This document shows, piece by piece, positions 42,201-52,299 of a stretch of 64,000 bases of DNA. The notes below the pieces were generated by a model, which searched no databases, was not told where the DNA came from, and saw only the letters and a list, made by a program, of their open reading frames with translations. The position numbers and the translations under genes are program-made. Location of the stretch: the NCBI GenBank assembly GCA_003194525.1, contig NBIV01000179.1, positions 1 through 64,000 on the forward strand. Reading direction: 5' to 3'. Position 1 is the stretch's first letter. Each line of letters begins with the position of its first letter. Source of the stretch: Gracilariopsis chorda. Taxonomy: Eukaryota > Rhodophyta > Florideophyceae > Gracilariales > Gracilariaceae.

Positions 42201-44280
42201 ACAGCCTGGTGTTGCTGCTGAGTGGCTGGCACTACAATTTGATTGTATTGCAAGCCATTCAGCAGCCATTGCACAGTCAACATGCAGCAGCAGCAGCTAA
42301 TTAACTGAAGACTTTGCTGCTGCTGCTGCTGCTGAATTTTTTTAATGGTGGGGAGGCGTTGCGCCAAATGAGCGTTTTGCATGCACAAACGGGGGCGTGC
42401 AAAGCGAATTTGTGGCGCAACGCCTCCCGTCAGCCAACAACACCCCCCTCATACATGTGTAAATCATTAAGAGTGGGGGTGTTGAGACAAGTGGAAACGG
42501 CCTTCGGCCGTGGGCGGCGCTGCGCGCCGCGTTGGTTTTGTAGCTTTGTGTATTTCGCAGCGTTTTAGGCACCTAAAAACAAACCCTTACGGCTTTACCT
42601 ACTCTAGGCGCCGAAGCACCCCGTGGTTCTACGAGTGGTATTGCGAGCACAAGCGAGCAAAGTGCTCGGAGAGCCTCCGAACGCTACTAAATACACAAAG
42701 CTACAAAAACAACGCAGCGCGCAGCGCCGCCCATGGCCGAAGGCCGTGTCCACTTGTAAGCGTGTAAATACTTATAGTGAAGAGACAAGTGGAAACGGCC
42801 TTCGGCCGTGGGCGGCGCTGCGCGCCGCGTTGTTTTTGTAGCTTTGTGTATGTAGTAGCGTTCGGAGGCTCTCCGAGCACTTTGCTCGCTTGCGCTCGCA
42901 ATAGCGCTAGTAGAACCACGGGGCGCTGTGGCGCCTAGAGTAGGAAAAGCCGTAGGGGTTTGGTTTTAGGTGCCTAAATTGACTGCAGTGCCAGAAAATG
43001 ATGAGAAAGCGCGACACGTTTCTTTTTGTAACTGGCTGGCACTGCATACATTATGAGAGTGCCAGCCAGTAAGCAGCAAGCTTTGCTGCTGCTGCTGCTG
43101 CTGAATGTTTTAAATGGTAGGGAGGCGTTGCGCCAAATGGGCGTTTTGCATGCGCAAACGGAGGCGCGCAAAGCGAATTTGTGGCGCAACGCCTTCCGTC
43201 AATCAACAACACCCCCTTCATACATGTGTGAATCACTAAGAGTGGGGTGTTGAGACAAGTGTAAACGGCCTGCGGCCGTAGGCGGCGCTGCGTGCCACGT
43301 GTTTGTTTTAGCTTTGTGTATTTAGTAGCGTTCGGAGGCCCTTCGAGCACTTTGCTCGCTTGCGCTCGCAATAGTGCTCGTAGAACCACAGGGCGCTGCG
43401 GCGCCTAGAGTATGTGGAGCCGTAATGGTTTTTGTGTAGGTACCTAAGTTGACTGCAGTGCCAGCCAATGATGAGAAAGCGCGACACGTTGCTTTTTGTA
43501 ATTGGCTGGCACTGTAGTCATTATTGGAGTGCCAGCCAGTAAGCAGCAAGCTTAGCTACTGCTGCTGCTGCTGAAGTTTTTAAATGGAAGGGAGGCGTTG
43601 CGCCAAATGAGCGTTTTGCATGCACAAACGGGGGCGTGCAAAGCGAATTTGTGGCGCAACGCCTCCCGTCAGCCAACAACACCCCTCTCATACATGTGTA
43701 AATCATTAAGAGTGGGGGTGTTGAGACAAGCAGAAGCGGCCTTCGGCCGCGGGCGGCGCCGCGCACCGCTGAATAGGGGTGACTTTGGGGGATCTGCAGC
43801 CCGCTTATGCTCGCTAACGCTCGCAAACGACCTGCAGACTCATGAGGGCCGCGGCGCTGACAGTGAATATAGAATAGAGTAGCAATTGAGCGCCCGCGCG
43901 ATTGTGATTGGCGGGCACTGCAGTTGTGCATGGAGAGTACAGTGGAATGTAATTGGCCGGCACTGCCAAAATGATTGCAGTGCCAGCCACTGATATTGTA
44001 GTGCCGGCCACTGATACTGTAGTGCCAGCCATTGAGCAGCAGCGGCAGTCAACAAACAGCAGGAGCCAATAAGCTTTGAGCTTTACTGCTGCTGCTGCTG
44101 ATGCTGCTACTGCTGCTGTTGGCGGTGGTGAATTTTTTGAATGGCAGGGAGGCGTTGCGCCATAAGAGGTTTATGCATGCGCTGAAGAGGGCGTGCGGGC
44201 GTGTTTATTGGCGCAACGCCTCCGTTCAATCAAGATGTAGGTGCTCATACGCTTGTAAATGGTTATAATGGAGAGACTTC
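42200..44280. repeat. Right tandem array of structured units (partial, A, A, B)
   Basis: Unit starts at 42486, 42784, 43254, 43725 and 44275 give a short rearranged unit, then 470 (A), 471 (A) and 550 (B). The sequences match the left array unit for unit, including the type B-specific part with atctgcag and gaatatagaatagagtagc. Copies differ at a few percent of bases by eye, so the array is fairly young. In type B a tagtgccagcca(c/t)tga word is itself tandemly repeated near 43976-44036. Confidence 0.88.
42566..42977. repeat. Large inverted repeat (foldback) inside the right array
   Basis: The stretch 42566-42760 is an inverted copy of 42783-42977, with about 22 bases between them. The inverted arm carries the unit's hairpin blocks in reverse (cgcagcgcgcagcgccgccc, then ggccgaaggccgt). 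Such near-contact arms of about 195 bases could form a cruciform. Confidence 0.85.
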
Positions 44281-44418
44281 GCACTTTTGGCCTTCTTGGT
44301 GCCGTTAACTGTAATAGTCTTTACGCTCAGAGGCACTACTCAACCGTCGATCGGCCTTACTTTTCACGAGCAAGGCCGGTGGCTTGGTGGATTTATTTGA
44401 ATTTCGGGGACTGTAATG

Positions 44419-44791
44419 TTTCAGAACACTCTCAGAAGACGGCAGCTCGGATACCGCTGACAAATCTCAACAAAGCGAGAGCGACAGCGAGGTTTCTGGC
44501 CCTTCTGACAATGAAAAGAATGACCGCTCATTCGTGTTAAACTCCGACTCTGCAGAGTCGGAAGAGGAACAGAGCGACGACTCTACTGACGACAACAACG
44601 ATACCACTGATGACGACTGGATGGAAGGAGAAGTATTTCGCCGACGAAACCCGGCTGAAACGCGTGTTCGTGGGCGACATCGCGTGTCAGCTGTTGCAAT
44701 TTCAGCCCGAGCGCTGCGAGCTGCGCGCCGAGAGAAACGTCGTATGGGAGATCTCAGAAGAAGACCAAGTCAGCCAGACAATGTCACATGA
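44419..44791 (+). CDS. Acidic Ser/Asp/Glu-rich frame, possible exon or fragment
   Basis: A stretch of about 124 codons without an early ATG encodes a strongly acidic, serine-rich run (SESDSEVSGPSDNEK; ESEEEQSDDSTDDNND) and then an Arg-rich end (RALRAARREKRRMGDLRRR). This bias is hard to get by chance and suits an exon of a nuclear protein. A tttcag word at 44420-44425 could be a splice acceptor. No upstream exon was identified, since the array abuts it. An aataaa at about 45043 may be its polyadenylation signal. The interval 44800-45260 shows nothing else. Confidence 0.35.
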
Positions 44792-45269
44792 AAAGACGAT
44801 CCCGTCGCCTTAGAAGCCAGTCTGTTATGTAAAACTGGGATCACCGGGTGTGCTGGGAAAGTTCCGCATGCATTCTGCGCTGATCGCCTAGGCAATCAAT
44901 GTGCCAATCGACAGATGTACTCGCTTGGACTTTTGCTTGACCAATCGCAAGCTTAGCCTAGCCTACTTGCAACTTTTTGCGTTTTCCACCTCGCAAGTGT
45001 TTCGTTGAACATATAGGAAGTACCACGTAAAGGGGATACACAAATAAAGTGGCATCCATTCCACTTCGGTTTGGTGTGTATTATCGTTTCAATCGTCAGA
45101 GCACACGTATTGCCCAACGAGAACAGACTTTAGTACTATCTTTGCCACATAACAATCTATAGAGTTAGAAACGGGCAAACTACCCTCGATACTGCATACT
45201 CCATTGCCCCATGGGCCTCTTGCCTCTGGGACTTACGGGAAGCTCAGGGCTTCGTCCTCGAAACAGTCA

Positions 45270-47417
45270 CTAGGCGAAACACTTCGCCATGGATTCAAGG
45301 GTCTTGTAAACGCATTTGCCTTCCCAGCATACCTTCGTGCTGCACTCTGATCCGGAAGTACACGGCTCACACTCCTTCTTGAAACACTTGGCGCGAGATC
45401 GATCAGTGTCGTAAACGCATTTCCCAGACATACACCTTCTCGTGCTGCAGTCGAAGTCGCCCTTGCAAGCACCGCATTCCGCAGTGAAGCACCTGTTCAA
45501 AGAAGCGAAGGACCCATCAGTACATTTCGCTCCCCAGCACTTGCCCACTGCACATTCGTCGTTGCGTAAGCATCGGTCACATTCCTTCTTCAAACACTTC
45601 GCCTTCGATTCCGCGGTGTTGTAGATACATTTCCCGGCCTGGCAAAGGTTCGTGCTGCAGTCAACATTCCCCTTGCAAGTCCCACACTCCGGCACAAGAC
45701 ATCTCTTCAGCGATACATCAGATCCATCCGTGCACTTCCCTTTCACACATTTGCCCTGTGCGCATTCACTTCCGTTCTGGCATGCATCACACTCCTTCTT
45801 GAAACACTTGGCGCGAGATCGATCAGTATCGTAAACGCATTTTCCAGACCTGCATCTTCTCGTGCTGCAGTCGAAGTCGCCCTTGCAAGCACCGCATTCC
45901 GCAGTGAAGCACCTGTTCAAAGAAGCGAAGGACCCATCAGTACATTTCGCTCCCCAGCACTTGCCCACTGCACATTCGTCGTTGCGTAAGCATCGGTCAC
46001 ATTCCTTCTTCAAACACTTCGCCTTCGATTCCGCGGTGTTGTAGATACATTTCCCGGCCTGGCAAAGGTTCGTGCTGCAGTCAACATTCCCCTTGCAAGT
46101 CCCACATTCCGGCACGAGACATCTCTTCAGCGATACATCAGATCCATCCGTGCACTTCCCTTTCACACATTTGCCCTGCGCGCACTCACTGCTAGCACGA
46201 CATCCTTCACATTCTTTCTTCAAGCACTTCGCCTTCGATTCCGCGGTGTTGTAGATGCATTTTCCCGCCTGGCACACCTTCGTGATGCAGTCCCCGCTCG
46301 TTTTGCAAGACCCGCATTCCGGCACAAAGCACTTCTTCAAAGATAACTTCGACCCATCTGTGCATTTTCCGTGCCAGCACTTGCCCTGTGCGCACTCGTT
46401 TCCATTCTGGCAAGCTTCACATTCTTTCTTGAAGCACTTAGCTCGCGACTGCGCAGTATTGAACACGCACTTCCCGGAGATGCATAGGTTCGTGCTGCAC
46501 TGCAAGTGAGATCGACACCGGCCGCATTCCGAAGTAAAGCATTTTTTGAAAGAAGCGACCGAGCCGTCGGTGCACTTTCCGCCGCGGCAGTGGCCATGTC
46601 GGCATTCGTTGCTGTGGTTGCATCTCTCACATTCCCCTTTGAAGCACTTGGTTACTGACGCTGGATTGTTGTAGATGCATTTTCCAGACCAACATCTCTT
46701 AGTGATGCAGTCGAAATGGGACCTGCACGAGCCACATTCGGGCTTGAAACACTTCTTCAATGACGTGCTCGAGCCATCGGTGCACTTTCCTCCCCAGCAT
46801 TTTCCTTGAATACATTGACTGCCAGATGAGCAACGGGCGCATTCGGATTTCAACAACCCACACTTGATCATTGACGCCTTTGTGTTGAATATACATTTTC
46901 CAGATCTGCAGAGTTTGGTGCTGCATTGAAGATTAGATCGGCATGGTGCACATTCGCGAAGGAAACAGCGGTTGAGAGAACGCTGGGAGCCGTCGGTGCA
47001 CTTCCCTCCCCAGCATTTTCCTTGAACGCAGTGAGTACTGGAAGAACAACGAGCACACTCCGGTTTTAAGAAGCACTTGCGAATAGAATGGGTAGTATTG
47101 TACACACACTTTCCTTTCCTGCAGTTTCCAGTGATGCATTGATTTGAGTATGAGCAAGTCGCACACTCAGGACGGAAGCATTTCTTCATTGAAGTCTCGT
47201 TGGGATGAACACAGCGTCCGTTCCAGCACTTGCGGCTCTCACACTGATACGAGGCATAGCAGCGAGAGCATTCTTTGAGGCGGTAGTAGTGCAGGTAACG
47301 ATCGGATGCGAGGAGGTCTGTATTGTCCTGTTCAGTCGTAGAACGAGCGAGAACCGAAGTTATGGCGAGGGTGGTTGAAATTCCCACGAGGAGCGCGATG
47401 TTGCGGCGGATGGACAT
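45270..47417 (-). CDS. Secreted cysteine-rich tandem-repeat protein
   Basis: The frame encodes 715 residues from the ATG at 47417. An N-terminal signal peptide is clear (basic start, then ALLVGISTTLAITSVLA). The rest is about 20 modules of 35 residues, each with six cysteines in the pattern KCFxxECxxCxxxxxCxxxxCxxGKC. Modules alternate between type 1 (ends GKCIYNT) and type 2 (ends GKCTDGS), giving a 70-residue higher-order unit. Small disulfide knots are likely, and the protein is probably extracellular or cell-wall bound. No catalytic domain is seen. I recognise no named family; it resembles in style the disulfide-rich repeat proteins used in adhesion, matrix or defence. A TATA box lies about 95 bases upstream. 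A 420-base internal duplication is nearly identical, so repeat number is changing. Confidence 0.85.
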   Translation of the reverse strand: MSIRRNIALLVGISTTLAITSVLARSTTEQDNTDLLASDRYLHYYRLKECSRCYASYQCESRKCWNGRCVHPNETSMKKCFRPECATCSYSNQCITGNCRKGKCVYNTTHSIRKCFLKPECARCSSSTHCVQGKCWGGKCTDGSQRSLNRCFLRECAPCRSNLQCSTKLCRSGKCIFNTKASMIKCGLLKSECARCSSGSQCIQGKCWGGKCTDGSSTSLKKCFKPECGSCRSHFDCITKRCWSGKCIYNNPASVTKCFKGECERCNHSNECRHGHCRGGKCTDGSVASFKKCFTSECGRCRSHLQCSTNLCISGKCVFNTAQSRAKCFKKECEACQNGNECAQGKCWHGKCTDGSKLSLKKCFVPECGSCKTSGDCITKVCQAGKCIYNTAESKAKCLKKECEGCRASSECAQGKCVKGKCTDGSDVSLKRCLVPECGTCKGNVDCSTNLCQAGKCIYNTAESKAKCLKKECDRCLRNDECAVGKCWGAKCTDGSFASLNRCFTAECGACKGDFDCSTRRCRSGKCVYDTDRSRAKCFKKECDACQNGSECAQGKCVKGKCTDGSDVSLKRCLVPECGTCKGNVDCSTNLCQAGKCIYNTAESKAKCLKKECDRCLRNDECAVGKCWGAKCTDGSFASLNRCFTAECGACKGDFDCSTRRCMSGKCVYDTDRSRAKCFKKECEPCTSGSECSTKVCWEGKCVYKTLESMAKCFA
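45369..46200 (-). repeat. Near-identical 420-base tandem duplication within the cysteine-rich gene
   Basis: The sequence from about 45369 repeats at +420 (45789) with only a few differences through about 46200; 420 bases is exactly four 35-residue modules (140 codons), so the frame is kept. The other modules of the gene are far more diverged, which shows that this duplication is recent, or that the copies are held alike by gene conversion. Confidence 0.9.
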
Positions 47418-47508
47418 TGTTACTTTGTGTTCCTTGCAGCTGTGAATCCCTGATCTGATGAGTTCCGAACGATGTGTGAGGGAGTGAGCTGGACGAGCGC
47501 CCAGGATA

Positions 47509-47519
47509 CCTTTTTATAG
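47509..47519 (-). promoter_or_regulatory. TATA box of the cysteine-rich gene
   Basis: On the minus strand TATAAAAAGG lies about 95 bases before the ATG at 47417. The same ten bases occur before the secreted protein gene at 51121-51702. Confidence 0.7.
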
Positions 47520-47529
47520 AGGATAGGAT

Positions 47530-50500
47530 CCAGTTCCACCCACTGTCAGTTGCACTACGTTCTTCTGCTTCAGACAGAGGAATGCAATCGTGGGAGTTGT
47601 ACGCCTCTCGCTCAAAGGTTATGAGTCATAACAAATAACTCTCCGCATACAAGAAAGGGTTATATAATCCTTCGCCTTCGGATAGAATTCAAGAAGTTAT
47701 GAAAGCATCCCAGGGGTCAAGTGCAAACAAAGAGAGAGTGTGCTCTTTTCGTTCGGAACAGTAGCTATCCAAGCACTCAATGAGTATCACAAGTGGAAAG
47801 GAGTACGTGGTTGCGGTACAGCACCATGAATCTCGAATGCATTCCGTACAAAAGTCGTTTGGCATACCTAGATGATAGAAGTTGTACGTGAGAGAGATTT
47901 GCGAAGGGTATCACGGCACCTTCTGCACCACCCTGAAGTATCCCGCTGTTCTGTTTTCATTCCTTGCATTTGAGGTTTATTGCAGCGATAACGGTGGAAC
48001 GAAACGGCTCTGCCATTCCGACGATACTGTTGTTCTGATAGGGGAAGGTTCATTTCTGGTTCCCTTAATAGCTGACGCTATGTAAGTATCACTGGCTCTG
48101 GAGATTCGATGCAACAAGTACTTACAAGGGAATAGAATCACTACGTCCAGCAACTTTAGCACCCCTCGGCCTCCAAGAAAAGCCGTGGAAATGGTTTGCT
48201 TTTGTTGCAACATATCCACCCCTCCAGTCGATTAAGAAACACTATACCTTAGGTAGCGAGTGTTTCCGTTACCCTAGGGCTTTCCGATGCTTGTGACATA
48301 TCTCGATTGAACTGAGTGAGCAATAATTCAGATCATTCTAAAGCCAAGATCTCTTATTCTGTCCTCTGCTGATTGTTTCCTTCACCTTAGCGTTGACCAA
48401 CAAGCAGCGTCTTCCAACTTGATGTATACCAATTCTTTAATCAAGGTGCTGTACTGCCCGATTTATAGTAGCATCAAGGTCATTGCCGGAAAATTGGTAT
48501 GTATACTGGGCATGAGGCCGTTGGCCCCAGTATGCAGAAACGTTTTCATCGGAAGCCCTTGCCCTCATTACAGGGCACAAGCTGATCCGCCTACATGAGA
48601 TAGGCCCGTCTTCTCCTATGTGTGATAAGGGAAACGAAATGAACTTGAGACTGAGTTTCTGCAAGGGAACAACGACAGACCGGCCGCAACAACAACAAAA
48701 CAGACGTGCCGTGTCACTGACTATTGGTTGGGTGGTGGTGTTTCTGGGCGAACGAAGCCTAATTCCGACTCTAACGTACTATTTAAGAAGCTATTGCGAA
48801 GGGTAGCAGTTTTTACCGCTACCTGCCACGAAGGCCAAGTTCCCGAAGCAGACTCCATTGCGCATCCATTTTGAATTCATACGTCATATGTAGTCGTACG
48901 TGGGAATCGTACTTCAGTATCCAAAAAGTCGCGTACTAACCTTATGTAAACCCAATCCACCGGAGTAGTCTAGCTCCCGACCGACTTGTGCCGACTCTGT
49001 TGTTTGTACATTGCTGCGACGTTCTCCCTTTTCGTTATCGATCATGAACGGAAACCTCGTGTCTAACTTTCAGCCAACAACATCTGTGTTCAGTCCCTTT
49101 TGAGACCAATAATTGAGACCATTTCAAGGGGCAAATGTCCTTTTCTTCTTCTTCTTTATGGGCGCACATTGTCTAATTGCGACGCTGTGGTAGAGCTTAT
49201 CATAATTCCTTCTCAATCTCTCAACAACTAAGGTTAACCGCTAGCTACTCCTCTTGAATGACAAGTTCTCTCTACCCCGTTACACCGGTCTTAACTTTCG
49301 ACTCAAAATATTCTTGACGGCTGTTGCTTGCTCCCACCCTGCAGCAGCCGTGTTACGCTCACCAACTGGTATTTCAAGACGTAGTAGAATGGTACAAAAC
49401 TTCTGCGGGGAGACCCGAATGTATAATCCATTTCGTTCTGGCGCGTTTCGCCTCTTCCAGACTTTGCTCTGCTAATCCTTCCTCAACTCGAGAGAACGCC
49501 AGGTAAGGGGTACACCACGACAAGGCGGATTCCATGTACCACGAAATGTTTTATACGGCGGATACCTGTGTTCGCGGTGGTTTTATTCAAGCTTGTACCT
49601 ATTCTAGTTTTCTTTGAGACAGGAGATGCGTGGGCATGTGAGGAGAAGTCTGCTCTGACGCACAGTTGGACTACCCAAAGGTTTCTGCTGCGGTTTGACG
49701 CGAAACCAGTGATCTAGAGATGGAGGCCGGGCGTTTTCTGCAGAACTTATCCAGCTTTTGCCCGATTTAAAGGATTGAGAGAAAGCTGAGTAATGTCTAA
49801 ATCATTCACGATGGTGACTGCTCTTTGCGGTATTGAAAAAGCCTCATGATGAAGCTAAAGTTTATTTCAATCGCTGCAACGAGGTGACGGACTGTCAAAC
49901 ATTAACTGATCATTATCCTCATCTCAAGTCCTTTACAGGACCAGGTACTGGTCCTATCACAGACGCCGAATGACTCGAGGAAAGTGATATGAATGAATCA
50001 TCTTGTTTGCATCCATTTCAGCTATGATGTGGCGGCTCAATCACGGACATCTTGGTCAAACTGGCGAGGTTTCTTGGTGCTTTTATCTGTACTATTGGGG
50101 GATAAAGTCCGTTAAAAGGCTTGAGTGCGAATGTTGAGGGTCGCTCCCAATTCCCCATCCTGTAGCAGGTAAGCGGGGCAACGAGACAACCTTACATTTC
50201 AACGAACAAATCTTCCTAAACAATTACGGAAGGAAAAATCGGTGCTTATGTCAATAACACGAACTTCAAATCAGTGGCCGTCTCTCATTCAGATTTATAG
50301 TCGACCTTAAGTGTTAAAACTACGACGAAATTGATCCTTCTGATTGAGAACAACACAAAGATCTTGAGGTGGCTTGTATCGCGACGAAAATGAGCTACCC
50401 AGGGTACTTCAAACCCATTGACCATTTTGCTTTCTGAAAAAGCTCCAGACCCGGTTGGGATACTTATTGGAAATAAAGCGGAAGGCAATGGTGGAGGCAT

Positions 50501-50630
50501 GTTGTTTCAAATGTTTTTAGTGCTTACTCTTTCGGTTGAATGCCTTTCTAGTTGTGGTTCTGTCGGCTGCAGATGGCAGTCACAGAGTCACGATAACATC
50601 TCGGGCGGTGTGGCTTGAGGTCACAACACC
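47530..50630. other. Gene-poor interval
   Basis: No gene supported. Short palindromes near 48501-48533 (arms atactggg/cccagtat) and 48558-48580 (gccct/agggc) are the only local structures seen; their meaning is unknown. Confidence 0.4.
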
Positions 50631-50634
50631 CTGA

Positions 50635-50714
50635 GCAGCCATAGCTCAATCGGTAACAACCTTCGTGTGCTTTTTTTGCGGACCCGGGGTTCAGAGTTCG
50701 AACCCCGGCCTGCC
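50635..50714 (+). tRNA. tRNA-like sequence, probably a relic or SINE head
   Basis: An A-box-like block (tagctcaatcgg at 50642-50653) and a B-box-like block (agttcgaaccc near 50696-50706) have tRNA-like spacing, and the 5' and 3' ends can partly pair. The anticodon arm does not fold cleanly, and the T arm seems to contain a small duplication (ggttcagagttcgaacc). It is therefore more likely a decayed tRNA or the head of a tRNA-derived short element than a working tRNA. Confidence 0.4.
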
Positions 50715-51120
50715 GCGCTTCCACACGGTTCACTACACTAGTCAAGATATCTTTCTTGCAGAAAACGGCGGTCTGCCTCATTAGAAAGACGAACTGCTCA
50801 TCGTTTTGTTCCGCAAGTATTTCTGTCTTGATCAAGACTTTGTAGTGTATGGGTCTGGATGCAACATACTTAGTGACGCGAAATAGATTTTCAAAAGGCT
50901 TTCAAACCATTCATTAATGTTTCTTTACTCTCATTCAAAAGATAAGCTGATCGTATCTGTGTACAAAGAGGGGTACAAAAGCAGTTCTACATCATACGAC
51001 ATTCTTCGCGTATGAAAAGTGCAGAAACAAACGAGCAGACGACCACGCTTATGTTCGTCTGCCAACAATACCACTGTAGCTGTGGTCATGGACCGTGATC
51101 CTGAAAACTCGCTTGGATGT

Positions 51121-51702
51121 TTAGAATAAGGTCATGTTAAACAAGCGAGAAAAGCCTGGTACTGGGAGCAAAGCAATGCCCAACTCAGTCGCACCCTCAC
51201 AGATCAGCTTGCGCTTCCTGCAGAACCTCGCAACTTTCCGAACAGTACGGCCAACCCTCTTCACGGATTTCTTAACTCTCTTTCCAACCTTCTTCACGAA
51301 CTTCCTGAATCCACGTCTAAATGGCAAGAACCTATTTGTGGTCTCCAATGCATCTGTGTCGGGGTCACTTGCCTTTATTCCATCTTCTTCTTCCTCTGCA
51401 GCCGCATACTCCTTCAGAACTACAACACACTCATTGGCAGACAGTTTTCCTGCCCAATCACCCCACGCACACATACCGACTGGAACTTCGTCAACATCTT
51501 GCTGCAACTCTCCGCTTCTTTGAGAAGAGTACGTCTTGAAATTACTTCCCAGATGTATCATGTCCAGACAATATGCCACAACGGGGGGCACATCACATTC
51601 CTCATTGATGATATCTGTCTCATCGATTTCGTGCACACGTGCTGCCGATGCAGAGAAGACGATCAAGAAAGCAGAGAAAAAGCAAAGAATTAGAAGCTTC
51701 AT
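51121..51702 (-). CDS. Small secreted protein with polybasic amphipathic segment
   Basis: The frame encodes 193 residues from the ATG at 51702; the open stretch runs upstream, but this ATG starts a textbook signal peptide (KLLILCFFSAFLIVFSASA). A mature part with an acidic stretch (EYAAAEEEEDGIKA) follows. Near residues 125-160 lies a dense basic run (RRGFRKFVKKVGKRVKKSVK, then RVGRTVRKVARFCRKRKL), and the end is hydrophobic (GIALLPVPGFSRLF). The basic run could form an amphipathic helix of the kind found in membrane-active defence peptides, with the acidic part acting as a pro-region. That role is inferred; no family is recognised. A TATA box lies about 125 bases upstream, identical to that of the cysteine-rich gene. 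Confidence 0.7.
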   Translation of the reverse strand: MKLLILCFFSAFLIVFSASAARVHEIDETDIINEECDVPPVVAYCLDMIHLGSNFKTYSSQRSGELQQDVDEVPVGMCAWGDWAGKLSANECVVVLKEYAAAEEEEDGIKASDPDTDALETTNRFLPFRRGFRKFVKKVGKRVKKSVKRVGRTVRKVARFCRKRKLICEGATELGIALLPVPGFSRLFNMTLF

Positions 51703-51800
51703 GATGAGATGGCCTAGAATTTGGAAGAACAAAGAAAGATCGATGGAAAAAGCAGTTCGCAACGTGGATTGAACTTGATGTGCGAAGACTGGGTTTTGGA

Positions 51801-52295
51801 ATGTTGATTTCGCGACAAGGCATGCCTTTTTATACCCGTTCAAAACGCTGTGCCCGCGTTTTCCAACTCGATCTTCAACGTGAAACCGTGTGTCCCATAC
51901 CGAAACTTGAAAACTATGGTTTCATGATGGACTACAATGATGCGGTAGATGCAACTTTCAGTTTCATATGTAACAAAGTTCGCTACCAAACAGTACATGA
52001 GACAAAACTTGGCAGGCCTGTACTGCAGTTCTTGATTGCATCTGACGTACACAATAATTCATTCAGAGCCACTCTGCGTCATCCCTTTCAGAGCATCCTA
52101 CACAAATACTTGGAAGAATATGGGATGACCTTACTTGTTCGCACCATCGGTGATATTGCGCAATTGCGTCTCTGTTCGTGTATTAGTGATACCCGACAAA
52201 CCAAAGCTGCACAGTGTGCAAAAATGCTTACTGGCCAAACATTCTTTGCGGTGCAAACTTTCGATTTTCGTGCTTTAGTGTTAAGCGTGAAGTAG
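51801..52295 (+). CDS. Hypothetical frame of 164 residues
   Basis: An open frame from the ATG at 51801 with a plausible protein composition (LENYGFMMDYNDAVDATFSF; HKYLEEYGMTLLVRTIG) but no recognised domain. Its start overlaps the promoter of the divergent secreted-protein gene, which argues against both being used together. It could be a chance frame. Confidence 0.25.
   Translation: MLISRQGMPFYTRSKRCARVFQLDLQRETVCPIPKLENYGFMMDYNDAVDATFSFICNKVRYQTVHETKLGRPVLQFLIASDVHNNSFRATLRHPFQSILHKYLEEYGMTLLVRTIGDIAQLRLCSCISDTRQTKAAQCAKMLTGQTFFAVQTFDFRALVLSVK
51826..51835 (-). promoter_or_regulatory. TATA box of the small secreted protein gene
   Basis: TATAAAAAGG on the minus strand, about 125 bases before the ATG at 51702, allowing a 5' untranslated region of roughly 95 bases. 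Confidence 0.7.
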
Positions 52296-52299
52296 AGCC

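Larger units (their letters stand above)
34272..44280 (-). mobile_element. Helitron 2 with flanking tandem arrays (composite)
   Basis: The coding body on the minus strand (41405-35891) is a Helitron Rep/helicase. The same array units lie on both sides in the same orientation (left A-B-A, right partial A, A, A, B), so the Helitron either carries these repeats as its ends or inserted into a pre-existing array. The hairpin blocks shared with the 3' end of Helitron 1 favour the first view. About five breaks interrupt the coding part. Confidence 0.7.

Noticed and set aside
42342-44055. Many short open frames on both strands in the right array
   Set aside because: They repeat with the array unit, lack start context and reflect hairpin-rich non-coding repeats.
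42200-44280. Possible CRISPR array
   Set aside because: Units are about 470 bases with no short repeat/spacer alternation, and the setting is eukaryotic.
45442-46509. Plus-strand frames of identical 60 residues
   Set aside because: Antisense of the cysteine-rich repeat gene; the identity only reflects the 420-base duplication.
48437-48664. Possible structured RNA around small palindromes
   Set aside because: Arms are short (5-10 bases), no promoter or conserved motif is seen, and chance is likely.
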